From: Pseudomonadota bacterium
GTDB taxonomy: Bacteria > Pseudomonadota > Alphaproteobacteria > Sphingomonadales > Sphingomonadaceae
Assembly: GCA_023416515.1 (NCBI GenBank)
Contig: JAEZHP010000027.1
Coordinates: 1 to 21,279 of the forward strand
Direction of reading: 5' to 3'
Length of the DNA: 21,279 nucleotides
Part shown: positions 1-6,906 of the stretch, piece after piece
Layout: each line of letters begins with the position of its first letter
Position numbering within the stretch: position 1 is the first letter of the stretch
Notes under the pieces: model-generated
The model's input: only the letters and a program-made list of their open reading frames with translations
Databases searched by the model: none
What the model was told of the DNA's origin: nothing
Program-made: the position numbers and the translations under genes

Positions 1-2
1 GT

Positions 3-443
3 TCAGCCGCGCGCCTGCCTCGTCCAGTTGACCAGCGCCTGCAGCGGCATCGCGCCCATTGTCCGCGCGATCTCGCGGCCGTTCCTGAACAGAATCATCG
101 TCGGGATCGCCTGGACCGCATAGCGACCGGCGATCGCCGCCTGGGCCTCGGTGTCGAGCTTGCCGACGCGGAAGTCGGGTTCCAGCGCTCCCGCGGCGGC
201 CTCGAACACCGGGGCCATCTGCCGGCACGGCCCGCACCATTCGGCCCAGAAGTCGACCAGCAACGGCAGGTCGCTGCCGGCATGCTTATCGAAATTCTCC
301 ACGGTCAGCACCACCGGCCGCCCCTCGAACAGGGCAGAGCGGCACTTCCCGCACCGCCCCTCCGCGAGCCGAGCCCGCTCGACCCGGTTGCGGGTCGCGC
401 AAACGGGACAGGCGAGGGTCAGCGGGTCGGGCAGATCGGGCAT
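3..443 (-). CDS. trxC: Thioredoxin 2 (TrxC-type, zinc-binding)
   Basis: A cytoplasmic thiol-disulfide oxidoreductase of the thioredoxin 2 type, which reduces protein disulfides using electrons from thioredoxin reductase. The 146-residue protein has the N-terminal zinc-binding module typical of TrxC: C12-x2-C15 and C31-x2-C34. A normal thioredoxin domain follows with the redox site WCGPC at residues 69-73, the preceding VDFWAEW strand, and the cis-proline segment AIPTMILF. Length matches the family (about 140 residues). It starts at an ATG 38 bases after the prfC stop on the same strand, so it is probably the last gene of a pcm-Nudix-prfC-trxC transcript. No strong ribosome binding site is visible. 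The stop codon lies at the window edge (bases 3-5), so the gene is complete. Confidence 0.93.
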   Translation of the reverse strand: MPDLPDPLTLACPVCATRNRVERARLAEGRCGKCRSALFEGRPVVLTVENFDKHAGSDLPLLVDFWAEWCGPCRQMAPVFEAAAGALEPDFRVGKLDTEAQAAIAGRYAVQAIPTMILFRNGREIARTMGAMPLQALVNWTRQARG

Positions 444-481
444 TGCACCCTATCAAAGCACCGGGGGGCGCCTCGTTCCGG

Positions 482-2095
482 CTAGTTCCGCTCGCGCACC
501 GCGGAGAAGCGCACGTTGGGCCAGTCCTGCTCGAAGCGGCCGAGCTCCCAGGAATTGCGGATGAGCAGCACGGGCGCGTCGTTCTGGTCTTCGGCGAGGA
601 TCGAGCTGTGGGTGCTCATAAGCCGCTTCAACTCCGCGGGGTCGTCGCTGCTGACCCACCGCGCAACGTCGTAGGGCGACGGCTCGAACTCGACCGCCAC
701 TCCATATTCGGCCTGCATCCGGGTCGCGAGAACGTCGAGCTGAAGCGCGCCGACCACGCCGACGATCCAGTTGGAGCCGATCGCCGGGCGGAACACGCGG
801 ATCACGCCTTCCTCGGCGAGGTCCTGGAGGCCCTTGCGCATCTGCTTGGTCTTCATCGGGTCGCCGATGCGCACACGACGCAGGATCTCCGGCGCGAAGT
901 CGGGCAGGCCGGTGAAGGTGATGTCGCCGCGCTCGCTCAGCGTGTCGCCGACATGCAGAGTGCCGTGATTGGGGATTCCGATGATGTCGCCGGGGCGGGC
1001 GAGCTCGGCGAGCTCGCGGTCGCGGGCGAAGAAGCTGATCGGGTTCTGGATGGTGATCGCCTTGCCGGCGCGGCCGTTGGCGAGCTTCATCCCGCGCTTC
1101 AGCGAGCCCGAGCAGACGCGAAGGAAGGCGATCCGGTCGCGATGGTTGGGGTCCATGTTGGCCTGGACCTTGAAGATGAAGCCGCTGACCCGAGGCTCGT
1201 CGGGCTGAACCGGGGCAGGGCGGGCCGGCTGGGCGCCCGGCGGCGGAGCGTAATCGGCCAAGCCGTCGAGGAGCTGCTCGATTCCGAACAGCTTCAGGGC
1301 GCTTCCGAAGAAAACGGGGGTCATGTCGCCGTTGCGGAAGGCGTCGAGGTCGAACGGCGGATAGGCTTCGCTCGCGAGTCCCCCTTCCTCGGCGAGATGG
1401 GCCGCGGCGGCTTCCGGGATGACGCCGCCGATCGCGGGGTCGTCGATGCCTGCGAAATCGACCCATTGGCCGGGACTGGTCCCGTCCCTCCGGTCCACGG
1501 TGAGAAGCTTGTCGCGGCGCAAATCGTAGAGGCCGTGGAAGAGTCCGCCCATTCCGGTCGGCCAATTCTGGGGCGACACGTCGAGCTGAAGAGTTTCGGC
1601 GATCTCGTCGAGCAGGATGAAGGGCGACAGGCCCTCGCGGTCGACCTTGTTGATGAAGGTGATGATCGGGATGTTGCGAAGCCGGCAGACCTCGAAGAGC
1701 TTGCGGGTCTGCGCCTCGATGCCCTTGGCCGCGTCGATCACCATGATCGCGCTGTCGACCGCGGTCAGGGTCCGGTAGGTGTCCTCCGAAAAGTCCTGGT
1801 GGCCCGGCGTGTCGAGCAGGTTGAAGCGGATACCGCCGCGCTCGAACGTCATCACCGACGAGGTCACCGAGATTCCGCGCTGCTGCTCGATCTCCATCCA
1901 GTCCGACCGCGCCCGCCGACGGTCGCCGCGCGCGCGGACCTCGCCCGCCTCGTGAACCGCGCCGGCCGCGAACAGCAGCTTCTCGGTCAGGGTCGTCTTG
2001 CCCGCATCGGGGTGCGAGATGATCGCGAACGTGCGGCGCTCAGCGTGAGTAGCGGCGGCCGCGGGCGCGGCAACCGCGCGGGAGAGATCGGTCAT
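482..2095 (-). CDS. prfC: Peptide chain release factor 3 (RF3)
   Basis: A translational GTPase that recycles class I release factors from the ribosome after termination. The 537-residue product matches the usual RF3 length. The G1 P-loop is at about residues 27-35 (SHPDAGKTT), the switch I region with the RF3-like DWMEIEQQRGISV follows, G3 is DTPGHQDFSEDT and G4 is NKVD. The RF3 C-terminal domains follow. The reading frame stays open far upstream to 2569, but homology starts only at MTDLSRAV. The ATG at 2095 is preceded by AGAGG at a suitable distance, so I chose that start; the upstream extension overlaps the Nudix gene and is spurious. It lies 98 bases after the Nudix gene and just before trxC. 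A long open frame on the opposite strand is a shadow. Confidence 0.96.
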   Translation of the reverse strand: MTDLSRAVAAPAAAATHAERRTFAIISHPDAGKTTLTEKLLFAAGAVHEAGEVRARGDRRRARSDWMEIEQQRGISVTSSVMTFERGGIRFNLLDTPGHQDFSEDTYRTLTAVDSAIMVIDAAKGIEAQTRKLFEVCRLRNIPIITFINKVDREGLSPFILLDEIAETLQLDVSPQNWPTGMGGLFHGLYDLRRDKLLTVDRRDGTSPGQWVDFAGIDDPAIGGVIPEAAAAHLAEEGGLASEAYPPFDLDAFRNGDMTPVFFGSALKLFGIEQLLDGLADYAPPPGAQPARPAPVQPDEPRVSGFIFKVQANMDPNHRDRIAFLRVCSGSLKRGMKLANGRAGKAITIQNPISFFARDRELAELARPGDIIGIPNHGTLHVGDTLSERGDITFTGLPDFAPEILRRVRIGDPMKTKQMRKGLQDLAEEGVIRVFRPAIGSNWIVGVVGALQLDVLATRMQAEYGVAVEFEPSPYDVARWVSSDDPAELKRLMSTHSSILAEDQNDAPVLLIRNSWELGRFEQDWPNVRFSAVRERN

Positions 2096-2193
2096 ATTGG
2101 CCTCTGAAGCGGCAAAGCGCGCGAGGCGCCGCTCAAACCGCGAAAATTCCGGGATTGCGGCCAGATAGGGCCTTCGTCCGAAAAAGAACAGAC

Positions 2194-2655
2194 TCAGCCC
2201 GCGAGCAGCGCCGCGAGCGCGTCGAGGATCGGCCTTTGGCTCGGCAGTATCTTGGCCTCCGCGTCGGTGGGGCCGAACCAGGCGACTCGGTCGACCTCGG
2301 GGAAGCACTGCATCTGACCCGATCGCGGCGGCCATTCCACCGTGAAGCTGTTGCTGGCGAGCTTGGCGGGGTCGAAATCCCCTTCGAGCGCGAACGCCGT
2401 GACGACCTTGCCGCCTTTCTGGCGGACGTCGTTCAAGGGGAGGAGGGGGCCTTCGGGCACCGGCCCCACCTCCTCGGCGAACTCGCGACGGGCCGCTTGC
2501 TCGGCGCTCTCGCCCTCCTCGATCAGGCCCTTTGGGATCGCCCAGGCGCCTTCGTCCTTCCTGGCCCAAAAGGGTCCGCCGAAATGGGCGAGAAGCACCT
2601 GGGTCTCGTCGTCGCGGCGGCGGAAGAGCAGCAGTCCGGCACTGTGCTGGGGCAG
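2194..2655 (-). CDS. Nudix hydrolase
   Basis: A Nudix-family pyrophosphohydrolase; the substrate cannot be told from sequence. The complete Nudix box GX5EX7REUXEEXGU is visible as G-LIEEG-E, seven residues, then REFAEEVGP. It is preceded by GGPFWARKDEGAWAIPKG, typical of the short MutT/YfcD-like group. The first standard start in frame is a GTG at 2598 (134 residues). However, the frame continues upstream with SAGLLLFRRRDDETQ, the expected first beta strand of the fold, which that start would cut off. Between 2598 and the in-frame stop at 2698-2700 there is no ATG, GTG or TTG. The best remaining candidate is CTG at 2655, five bases after the pcm stop codon, where translation could be coupled. 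The start is therefore uncertain (2655 by domain logic, 2598 by codon rules). The function call is secure. Confidence 0.85.
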   Translation of the reverse strand: MPQHSAGLLLFRRRDDETQVLLAHFGGPFWARKDEGAWAIPKGLIEEGESAEQAARREFAEEVGPVPEGPLLPLNDVRQKGGKVVTAFALEGDFDPAKLASNSFTVEWPPRSGQMQCFPEVDRVAWFGPTDAEAKILPSQRPILDALAALLAG

Positions 2656-2659
2656 GGGA

Positions 2660-3334
2660 TCAGCCCATCGTCTCGAGCTTGGTGAAGCGCACCGCCATCA
2701 CTTCCTCGGTCCCAGTGGCGCCATCGCCGTTCTTGGTAACAAGGGTGAGGCGCTGAACCTCGTCACCGCCGATCGGAACCACCATCCGCCCGCCCGGAGC
2801 GAGCTGCTCGAGCAGAGTTTGCGGCACCTCCGCCGCAGCTGCGGTCACGAGGATCCGGTCGAACGGCGCATGTTCGGGCCAGCCGCGCGAGCCGTCGCCG
2901 ACGCGGATGTCGACGTCATGGTCGAGCTCGGCGAGCCGGATCCGAGCGGCCTGAGCGAATTCCTCGACGATCTCGACGCTTCGCACCCTCGCGCCCAGCT
3001 GCGCCATCACCGCTGCCTGGTAACCGAGGCCGGTGCCGACTTCGAGCACCCTGTGGCCCGCGCCGACCTCGAGAAGGTCGAGCATCAGCGCTCCGATGAA
3101 CGGCTGAGACACCGTCTTGTCGAAGCCGATCGGAAGCGGCGTGTCCTGGTAGGAGGCGATCGCAAGCTGCGGCGGCACGAACATGTGGCGGGGCACGGCG
3201 AGCAAGGCCTCGCGAAGGCGGGCGTCGATCGAATCCTTGCCGATCTCGTCCGACGCCAGGTCGAAATGAAGGTCGATCACTTCGACCATGTGGCGCCGAA
3301 GGACGGCCAGGTGCCGGTCGGTCATCGGCTTCAT
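2660..3334 (-). CDS. pcm: Protein-L-isoaspartate O-methyltransferase
   Basis: Methylates abnormal L-isoaspartyl residues in aged proteins using S-adenosylmethionine, which starts their repair. It is a soluble Rossmann-fold methyltransferase. The SAM-binding motif I (VLEVGTGLGYQAAV) lies near residues 96-109, and the family-typical TVSQPFIGALML segment just before it. Length of 224 residues fits the family. Two ATGs are possible, at 3340 and 3334. AGGAGG sits only two bases before the first but eight before the second (MKPMTDRH), so I prefer 3334. It is the first gene of the minus-strand run and is divergent from the DUF805 gene at 3479. Its stop lies just before the Nudix coding frame. Confidence 0.93.
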   Translation of the reverse strand: MKPMTDRHLAVLRRHMVEVIDLHFDLASDEIGKDSIDARLREALLAVPRHMFVPPQLAIASYQDTPLPIGFDKTVSQPFIGALMLDLLEVGAGHRVLEVGTGLGYQAAVMAQLGARVRSVEIVEEFAQAARIRLAELDHDVDIRVGDGSRGWPEHAPFDRILVTAAAAEVPQTLLEQLAPGGRMVVPIGGDEVQRLTLVTKNGDGATGTEEVMAVRFTKLETMG

Positions 3335-3478
3335 CAGCATCGCCTCCTGATCCGCGGCTCAATGGCCCGGTCTGCCGCCATGGGCAAGCATGTCCCGAGC
3401 GCCAACGCGCCGCACTTGATTGTGGCGCCGATTTGGACAAGCCTGCGCTCCGTTCCATCGGCCGAAGGGGGGAGTCGG

Positions 3479-4081
3479 ATGAACTGGATGCTCTTGCCGC
3501 TGCGCCGCTACGCGGATTTCGGCGGCCGCTCGCGCCGCATGGAATTCTGGATGTGGCAGCTGTTCCTGTTCCTGGTGAACTTTGTCCTCATGATCATCGC
3601 CTTCGCGATCATCGGCGGGGCGATGTTCTCGATCATGCGCAACAATCCCGACGCGTTCGATTCGAGCGCGGACTACAGTTATGACGGTGGCTATTCCGCG
3701 GACAGCGTGCCGCCCGACGCGGCGCTGGCCACAGCCGGGGTGACCGGAGTCGTGATATTCGGGCTGCTCTTCCTGTGGTGGCTCGCCATCCTGATTCCGA
3801 ATCTCGCCGTCGCCGTGCGCCGGCTCCACGACACCAACCGGAGCGGCTGGTGGCTGCTCGCGCCGTTGGCGCCCTATGCGGTGGCCGTGATCATGGCGCT
3901 CATGGCGAACGCTGCGCCGGATCTGGCCATCGTCGCCGGCTTGGTCTCGCTGCTTGCCATGCTCGTCGCGCTCGGCCTCGCTGTGATGCTTTTCGTCTTT
4001 TACTGCCTCGAAGGAACCCGCGGGCCGAACCGCTTCGGGCCGGATCCGAAGGGTCCGACCCATGAGGAGACGTTCCGCTAG
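3479..4081 (+). CDS. DUF805 family inner-membrane protein (paralogue A)
   Basis: A DUF805 (YhaH-like) integral membrane protein of unknown function. The 200-residue product begins MNWMLLPLRRYADFGGRSRR and has the conserved aromatic WMWQL entry to the first membrane segment. It carries the family signature NLAVAVRRLHDTNRSGWW before a second group of hydrophobic segments, and ends with the DUF805 tail GTRGPNRFGPDP. About four membrane helices are apparent. Between the first and second helices is a polar loop rich in Asp, Ser and Tyr (about residues 57-80). The ATG has a GGGGGGAG-type ribosome binding site just upstream. It is followed 67 bases later by a second DUF805 gene with nearly the same N and C termini, so the pair is a tandem duplication. 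It is longer than B because of extra hydrophobic sequence after the signature. Confidence 0.88.
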   Translation: MNWMLLPLRRYADFGGRSRRMEFWMWQLFLFLVNFVLMIIAFAIIGGAMFSIMRNNPDAFDSSADYSYDGGYSADSVPPDAALATAGVTGVVIFGLLFLWWLAILIPNLAVAVRRLHDTNRSGWWLLAPLAPYAVAVIMALMANAAPDLAIVAGLVSLLAMLVALGLAVMLFVFYCLEGTRGPNRFGPDPKGPTHEETFR

Positions 4082-4094
4082 TTGCGTTGCCCGG

Positions 4095-4119
4095 CGAGCG
4101 GCCTTGCACCGGCCGCTCG
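4095..4119 (+). terminator. Stem-loop between the two DUF805 genes
   Basis: Nine-base perfect inverted repeat, CGAGCGGCC and GGCCGCTCG, around a seven-base loop (TTGCACC). It lies 14 bases after the first DUF805 stop and 30 bases before the second start. No real T-run follows (only TTCATTG), so it may be a weak terminator, an attenuator or an mRNA-stabilising hairpin that sets the ratio of the two paralogues. Confidence 0.5.
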
Positions 4120-4148
4120 TTCATTGCGCTTGAAGAGGGGGAAATCGA

Positions 4149-4673
4149 ATGAACTGGATGCTGATGCCGCTGCGCCGCTACGCCGACTTCAACGGCCGCT
4201 CGCGGCGCAAAGAATATTGGATGTGGCAGCTGCTCAACCTGATCATCGGCGGCATCCTCGGGATCATGCTCGGGGTCATGTTCGCCTCGGCAACGGCTCG
4301 TGTGGCCGAACGCGGCGGCGTCGAAAGCTATGAATATAGCAATTATGACAGCTCCGACTCCGGCTTCAGCTACGAGTCGAGTTCCTCATCGAATGTCGAT
4401 CCGGGCATGCTGATGGAGGAGCTCGGCACCGGTGTCTGGATCGTTGGCGGCCTTCTCTTGCTGTGGTGGCTGTTCGTGCTGATCCCCAACCTCGCCGTCA
4501 CCGTTCGCCGGCTCCACGATCAGGACAAGTCCGGCTGGATGTTCCTGCTGATCTTCATCCCATTTGTCGGACCCCTGATCCTGCTGGTGTTCATGTTCCT
4601 GGACGGGACCCGCGGTCCGAACCGCTTCGGTCCCGACCCTAAGGGCACCGGCCACGCCGACACGTTCGCCTGA
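4149..4673 (+). CDS. DUF805 family inner-membrane protein (paralogue B)
   Basis: The second of two tandem DUF805 membrane proteins; the molecular role of the family is unknown. The 174-residue product starts MNWMLMPLRRYADFNGRSRR and ends GTRGPNRFGPDPKGTGHADT, almost identical to the neighbour's ends. It has the same signature (NLAVTVRRLHDQDKSGWM). The first hydrophobic helix is followed by a loop of about 35 residues dominated by Ser, Tyr, Glu and Asp (roughly residues 52-83), which differs completely from A and looks disordered. Two or three more helices follow. A GAAGAGGGGGAAAT stretch before the ATG supplies the ribosome binding site. The ends are conserved and the loop has diverged, consistent with duplication followed by loop divergence. 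Confidence 0.88.
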   Translation: MNWMLMPLRRYADFNGRSRRKEYWMWQLLNLIIGGILGIMLGVMFASATARVAERGGVESYEYSNYDSSDSGFSYESSSSSNVDPGMLMEELGTGVWIVGGLLLLWWLFVLIPNLAVTVRRLHDQDKSGWMFLLIFIPFVGPLILLVFMFLDGTRGPNRFGPDPKGTGHADTFA

Positions 4674-4687
4674 GGTTGCGGCGATTG

Positions 4688-4712
4688 GGGCGGGGCTCTA
4701 AGAGCCTCGCCC
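4688..4712 (+). terminator. GC-rich hairpin directly before tRNA-Leu
   Basis: An 11-base-pair stem (GGGCGGGGCTC with GAGCCTCGCCC, one G-T wobble) around a three-base TAA loop. It lies 14 bases after the DUF805 B stop and ends two bases before the tRNA-Leu 5' end. No T-run follows. It could terminate or protect the upstream mRNA, or act in 5' processing of a joint transcript. Confidence 0.45.
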
Positions 4713-4714
4713 GT

Positions 4715-4799
4715 GCCCCTGTGGCGGAATTGGTAGACGCGCTCGACTCAAAATCGAGTTCCGCAAGGAGTGCCCGTTCGACTCGGGCCAGGGGCACCA
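4715..4799 (+). tRNA. tRNA-Leu (anticodon CAA)
   Basis: Eighty-five bases with a seven-pair acceptor stem (GCCCCTG with CAGGGGC), discriminator A and an encoded CCA at 4797-4799. The D arm contains GGCGGAATTGGTAGACGC. The anticodon stem CTCGA/TCGAG holds the loop CTCAAAA, giving anticodon CAA, which reads the leucine codon TTG. A long variable arm follows and then a TTCGACT T-loop, as expected for a class II leucine tRNA. Confidence 0.95.
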
Positions 4800-4844
4800 T
4801 TTTCGCGGTTGTGAACCGACGGCGCGCTGCTGCGTATCCTCCGG

Positions 4845-6101
4845 ATGGACCAGCGCGCCGGTATCTTCCCGACCTTCTTCCTGAGCGGATTCGAATGCTC
4901 GTCCTTTGACTGGGGCGATAGCGGCCGGCGCGACCTGGCCGCCGAGCTTCAGCATCACGTCCATGCCGACGAAGATTACCGGATGCTTCCGGAGCTCGGA
5001 ATCGCGGTGGCGCGCGAGGGCATTCCCTGGCCGATGGTCGACCACGGAGGCGGAGCCTACGACTTCTCCGTGATCGACGGCTTCCTTGCGGCGCAGCGGC
5101 GCCACAAGGTGCTGCCGATCTGGGACCTGTGCCACTACGGCTATCCCGACGGACTCGATCCTTTTTCCGACTCTTTCGCCGATCGCTTCGCCGCTTATGC
5201 ACGCGCCGCCGCCCGCTATGTCGCCGAGCGCGCGCATCATGGCCCGCTTTGCTTCACGCCGATCAACGAGCCGACCTTCTGGGGCTATATGGGCGGCGAA
5301 TGGGGCTGGTGCGCTCCCTTCGGAAAGTCGGCCGAGGAGCGCCGTCGCTTCACCCTTGCGCTCGCCCGGGCCGACATCGCCGCGGTGAAGGCGATCCGCG
5401 CCGATTTTCCTGATGCTCGGATGATCCATATCGACCCGCTGATCTGGGTGGTTCCGCCGCGCGACCGCCCCGACCTCGCCGACGAAGCCCGCCGCGAAAG
5501 CTATGAAGATGCCTATATCGCCTGGGACGTGATCTCCGGCCTCAAGCACCCCGAGTTCGGCGGCAGCCCCGAGATCATCGATATCCTCGGCTTCAACAAT
5601 TACAGTTTCGGGCAGATGGAATATGGCGGCGGCGGCAAGCCGAACAGCCCGCTAGAGCCGGGCGACGACCGGATCCGGCCGCTTTGCGATCTGCTCGAGG
5701 AAGCCTGGGCGAAGTACCGCCGCCCCTGCGTCGTCGCGGAAACCTCAGGATTGCACGGCGGGCGCCCCGACTGGCTCAACGACGTCGTCTGCGAAGCGCT
5801 TGCCGCGGTCAATCGCGGGGTCGACCTGCACGGAATCTGCCTGTTCCCTGCGGTCGACATGACCGATTGGCACACGGGGGAGTGGCTCCGAATGGGGATC
5901 GCCGATGTCCAGGAGCTTCCCAGCGGAACGCTGATGCGCAAGCCGTTCCTCCCTTATGTCCAGATGCTCCACCGCTGGCAGGAGAAGCTTCGCCGCCCGA
6001 CCCGGCTGGACGAGGACCCTTACGACAAGGCTGTCGATCTGGAAGACGTGATCAGAGCCGCCCGCGAGTTGAACACCGCCGCCGACGCCGACTGGCATTA
6101 G
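4845..6101 (+). CDS. Glycoside hydrolase, clan A, GH1-like (beta-glucosidase type)
   Basis: A probable TIM-barrel glycosidase related to GH1 beta-glucosidases; the substrate is unknown. The 418-residue protein contains TPINEPTFWG near residues 138-147, matching the NEP acid/base motif with E142. CVVAETSG near 295-302 fits the nucleophile strand with E299, although the GH1 consensus there is ENG. The segment VAREGIPWPMVDHGGG and the DLCHYGYPDGLDPFSDSFADRF stretch (residues 94-115) also resemble GH1 barrel strands. No signal peptide is visible, so it is probably cytoplasmic. The ATG at 4845 has no clear ribosome binding site. It is convergent with the TetR gene (15 bases apart). It could belong to another clan A family, since some GH1 signatures differ. 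Confidence 0.75.
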   Translation: MDQRAGIFPTFFLSGFECSSFDWGDSGRRDLAAELQHHVHADEDYRMLPELGIAVAREGIPWPMVDHGGGAYDFSVIDGFLAAQRRHKVLPIWDLCHYGYPDGLDPFSDSFADRFAAYARAAARYVAERAHHGPLCFTPINEPTFWGYMGGEWGWCAPFGKSAEERRRFTLALARADIAAVKAIRADFPDARMIHIDPLIWVVPPRDRPDLADEARRESYEDAYIAWDVISGLKHPEFGGSPEIIDILGFNNYSFGQMEYGGGGKPNSPLEPGDDRIRPLCDLLEEAWAKYRRPCVVAETSGLHGGRPDWLNDVVCEALAAVNRGVDLHGICLFPAVDMTDWHTGEWLRMGIADVQELPSGTLMRKPFLPYVQMLHRWQEKLRRPTRLDEDPYDKAVDLEDVIRAARELNTAADADWH

Positions 6102-6116
6102 ACGGTCCTGCGCGCG

Positions 6117-6776
6117 TCAGAACTCCACGTAAGTCTCGGCCGGAGCCTGCTCGCGCTTGCCATAGGCGCGGATAAAGGCGCCGATATGGGTCGCGGCGAG
6201 CGCATTCGGGTCGAGCGGGCGCTGCGCCTTGCCACCGAGTTGCTCCTGGTGGAGATGGGCGAGGATCAGCGGCGCTGCGAAGGCGAGGGCGGCGTGGCGT
6301 GGCTGGACATTGGCCATCTCGCCGCGCTCGGCATGGGCGGCGAGCCGCTGCTCGAGCGCCGCAAGCCAGGGCTCCAGGACATTCTCGAGCGCCGCGGGTC
6401 CAAGCTCGGGATGAGCGAGGCCGTTGATCAGCCCGATGGTGAGGCTGGAGCCTCCGCGTTCGTGCAGATGGATGATGATCTCGTCGGCGGCGTCGGCGAG
6501 CGAGGTCGCGAAGTCGCCGCCGGGCTCGGCAAGCCGGGACAGGCCCTCGGCCGAATCCGCTCGCTCCTGCTCGAGCACCGCGCGGATGACCTCGTCGCGC
6601 TTGCCGAAATAATGGGTCATGGTTGAGAGCCCGACTCCCGCCGCCGCGGCAAGCTCGCGCCATGATGCGTGGGTGGCCCCTTGCTCGCCGAGCCGCGAGC
6701 GGATTCGGCTCAGCAGCTCGCGCCTCTTGTCCTCGAAGCCCGGCGCTCGAAGTCCCTTCGGTCTCGGCACGTGCAT
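6117..6776 (-). CDS. TetR/AcrR family transcriptional regulator
   Basis: A one-component repressor with an N-terminal TetR helix-turn-helix and a variable ligand-binding C-terminal domain; ligand and targets unknown. The HTH lies at about residues 39-60, with WRELAAAAGVGLSTMTHYFG followed by KRDEVIRAVL. This matches the family pattern ending in YxxFxxK-like residues. The product is 219 residues from the ATG at 6776. GGAGGGG abuts that ATG, and a GTG at 6770 has better spacing (eight bases from GGAGG), so the true start may be six bases later. Two operator-like palindromes lie 16-51 bases upstream (see 6792-6827). It is divergent from the AI-2E transporter and convergent with the glycosidase, so either may be a target (inference). 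Confidence 0.88.
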   Translation of the reverse strand: MHVPRPKGLRAPGFEDKRRELLSRIRSRLGEQGATHASWRELAAAAGVGLSTMTHYFGKRDEVIRAVLEQERADSAEGLSRLAEPGGDFATSLADAADEIIIHLHERGGSSLTIGLINGLAHPELGPAALENVLEPWLAALEQRLAAHAERGEMANVQPRHAALAFAAPLILAHLHQEQLGGKAQRPLDPNALAATHIGAFIRAYGKREQAPAETYVEF

Positions 6777-6791
6777 CCCCTCCGCCGGTTC

Positions 6792-6827
6792 GACTGATCC
6801 AGTCTAGCGGCCGGGATCGGATGATCC
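6792..6827. promoter_or_regulatory. Candidate TetR operator pair
   Basis: Two short inverted repeats lie in the 130-base divergent region. They are GACTG-ATC-CAGTC at 6792-6804 and GGATC-GGAT-GATCC at 6814-6827. They share the direct repeat TGATCCAG (6795-6802 and 6822-6829, 27 bases apart). The first sits 16 bases upstream of the tetR start, a usual place for autoregulation. Binding is inferred only. Confidence 0.45.
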
Positions 6828-6906
6828 AGCCAAAAAATCCCTAGCCGCGAAGGCTTCCCAGCGGCGCGGGTTACAGGCATGAATTGGGCGACGGAGTTCG
6901 ACGCGT

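Noticed and set aside
443..2107. 554-codon open frame on the plus strand
   Set aside because: It is antisense to prfC, whose GTPase motifs are unmistakable; long opposite frames are common in high-GC DNA.
2096..2569. N-terminal extension of prfC
   Set aside because: Arg-rich, no homology, overlaps the Nudix gene; the ATG at 2095 has a ribosome binding site and gives the normal length.
2342..3478. N-terminal extension of the first DUF805 gene
   Set aside because: It runs antisense through Nudix and pcm; DUF805 similarity starts at the ATG at 3479.
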